Positions 63,921-64,000 of a DNA stretch of 64,000 nucleotides are shown here, one piece after another. The position numbers and the translations under genes were made by a program. The notes below the pieces were generated by a model. The model was not told the DNA's origin. It worked only from the letters and a program-made list of their open reading frames with translations, and made no database searches. Origin of the DNA: Halorhodospira halochloris (GTDB lineage Bacteria; Pseudomonadota; Gammaproteobacteria; Nitrococcales; Halorhodospiraceae); the NCBI RefSeq assembly GCF_002356555.2, contig NZ_AP017372.2:2770561-2834560 (forward strand), written 5' to 3'. The number at the start of each line of letters is the position of its first letter. The first letter of the stretch is position 1.

Positions 63921-64000
63921 GGGACTATGCTACTTAAATTTCACAAACGTCGCACTAGATACTCAGAAAGATAACTTAAGACCAACAACAGCCGGTATGA

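Larger units (their letters stand above)
63750..64000. other. rpmH-dnaA intergenic region, probable edge of oriC
   Basis: The region contains the rpmH promoter, one perfect DnaA box and one weak one, and no gene; dnaA would be expected divergently beyond the right edge. GCCGC..GCGGC pairing (63783-63804) falls in the predicted rpmH leader. Whether the functional origin is here or past the edge cannot be told from this window. Confidence 0.55.

Overview
The window looks like the origin-proximal part of a chromosome from a halophilic gammaproteobacterium, most likely a Halorhodospira-like member of the Ectothiorhodospiraceae. The host assignment is an inference from three things: gammaproteobacterial gene order, strongly acidic exported and membrane-anchored proteins (outer-membrane barrels, the YidC linker, a long acidic tail on AtpE), and moderate GC that drops by eye in the last ~9 kb. 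No phage, insertion sequence or CRISPR array was seen.

Layout. 1-3.3 kb: end of an NtrC-family response regulator, a membrane histidine kinase with a Cys cluster in its sensor domain, and two outer-membrane barrel genes. 3.5-7.0 kb: a detached type II secretion block, gspK-L-M-N. 7.1-10.6 kb: a barrel protein, a large subtilisin-family protease with a CFI-box C-terminus, and a PrcB-like partner. 10.6-16.8 kb: argS, an FtsN-like SPOR protein, a beta-hydroxyacid dehydrogenase overlapping speA, and divergent speE. 17-22 kb: a nitrogen module (barrel protein, glnK-amtB with a sigma-54 promoter and NtrC sites), ubiK, comM. 21.9-24.7 kb: trmB, thiG, thiS, a perfect 45-bp inverted repeat, tRNA-Gly(CCC), a SirB2-family gene. 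24.9-29.9 kb: a TIGR02001-type barrel with its own NtrC/sigma-54 signals, glutathione reductase, an NSS transporter, an EEP nuclease. 30-40.2 kb: cytochrome c4, engB, a CIO-type bd oxidase operon (cydA-B-D-C), polA. 40.4-46.2 kb: LOG-family hydrolase, uvrD, glmS, a tandem Usp protein. 46.2-54.8 kb: glmU and the complete F1Fo ATP synthase operon. 54.9-63.8 kb: parB, parA, rsmG, mnmG, a gene-free AT-rich gap with a perfect parS, mnmE, yidC, yidD, rnpA, rpmH. The last 250 bp hold a consensus promoter for rpmH and a perfect DnaA box, so dnaA/oriC should lie just beyond the right edge.

How the parts fit. From about 41 kb to the right edge nearly all genes run leftward, as expected of a replichore leaving the origin: ribosomal protein L34, RNase P protein, membrane insertion, tRNA modification, chromosome segregation, ATP synthesis, then cell-wall precursor synthesis. 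The bd oxidase, cytochrome c4 and ATP synthase cover respiration. GlnK/AmtB and the TIGR02001 barrel appear to form a nitrogen-limitation regulon.

Most worth a second look: mnmE and rnpA seem to lack a canonical start codon where the conserved N-terminus begins (AUA and AUU/AUA are available); the perfect 45-bp inverted repeat with decayed relatives; the protease/PrcB-like/gspKLMN neighbourhood with a 183-nt antisense overlap; the NtrC/sigma-54 control of a barrel protein; and the Cys-cluster sensor kinase next to a Cys-looped barrel.
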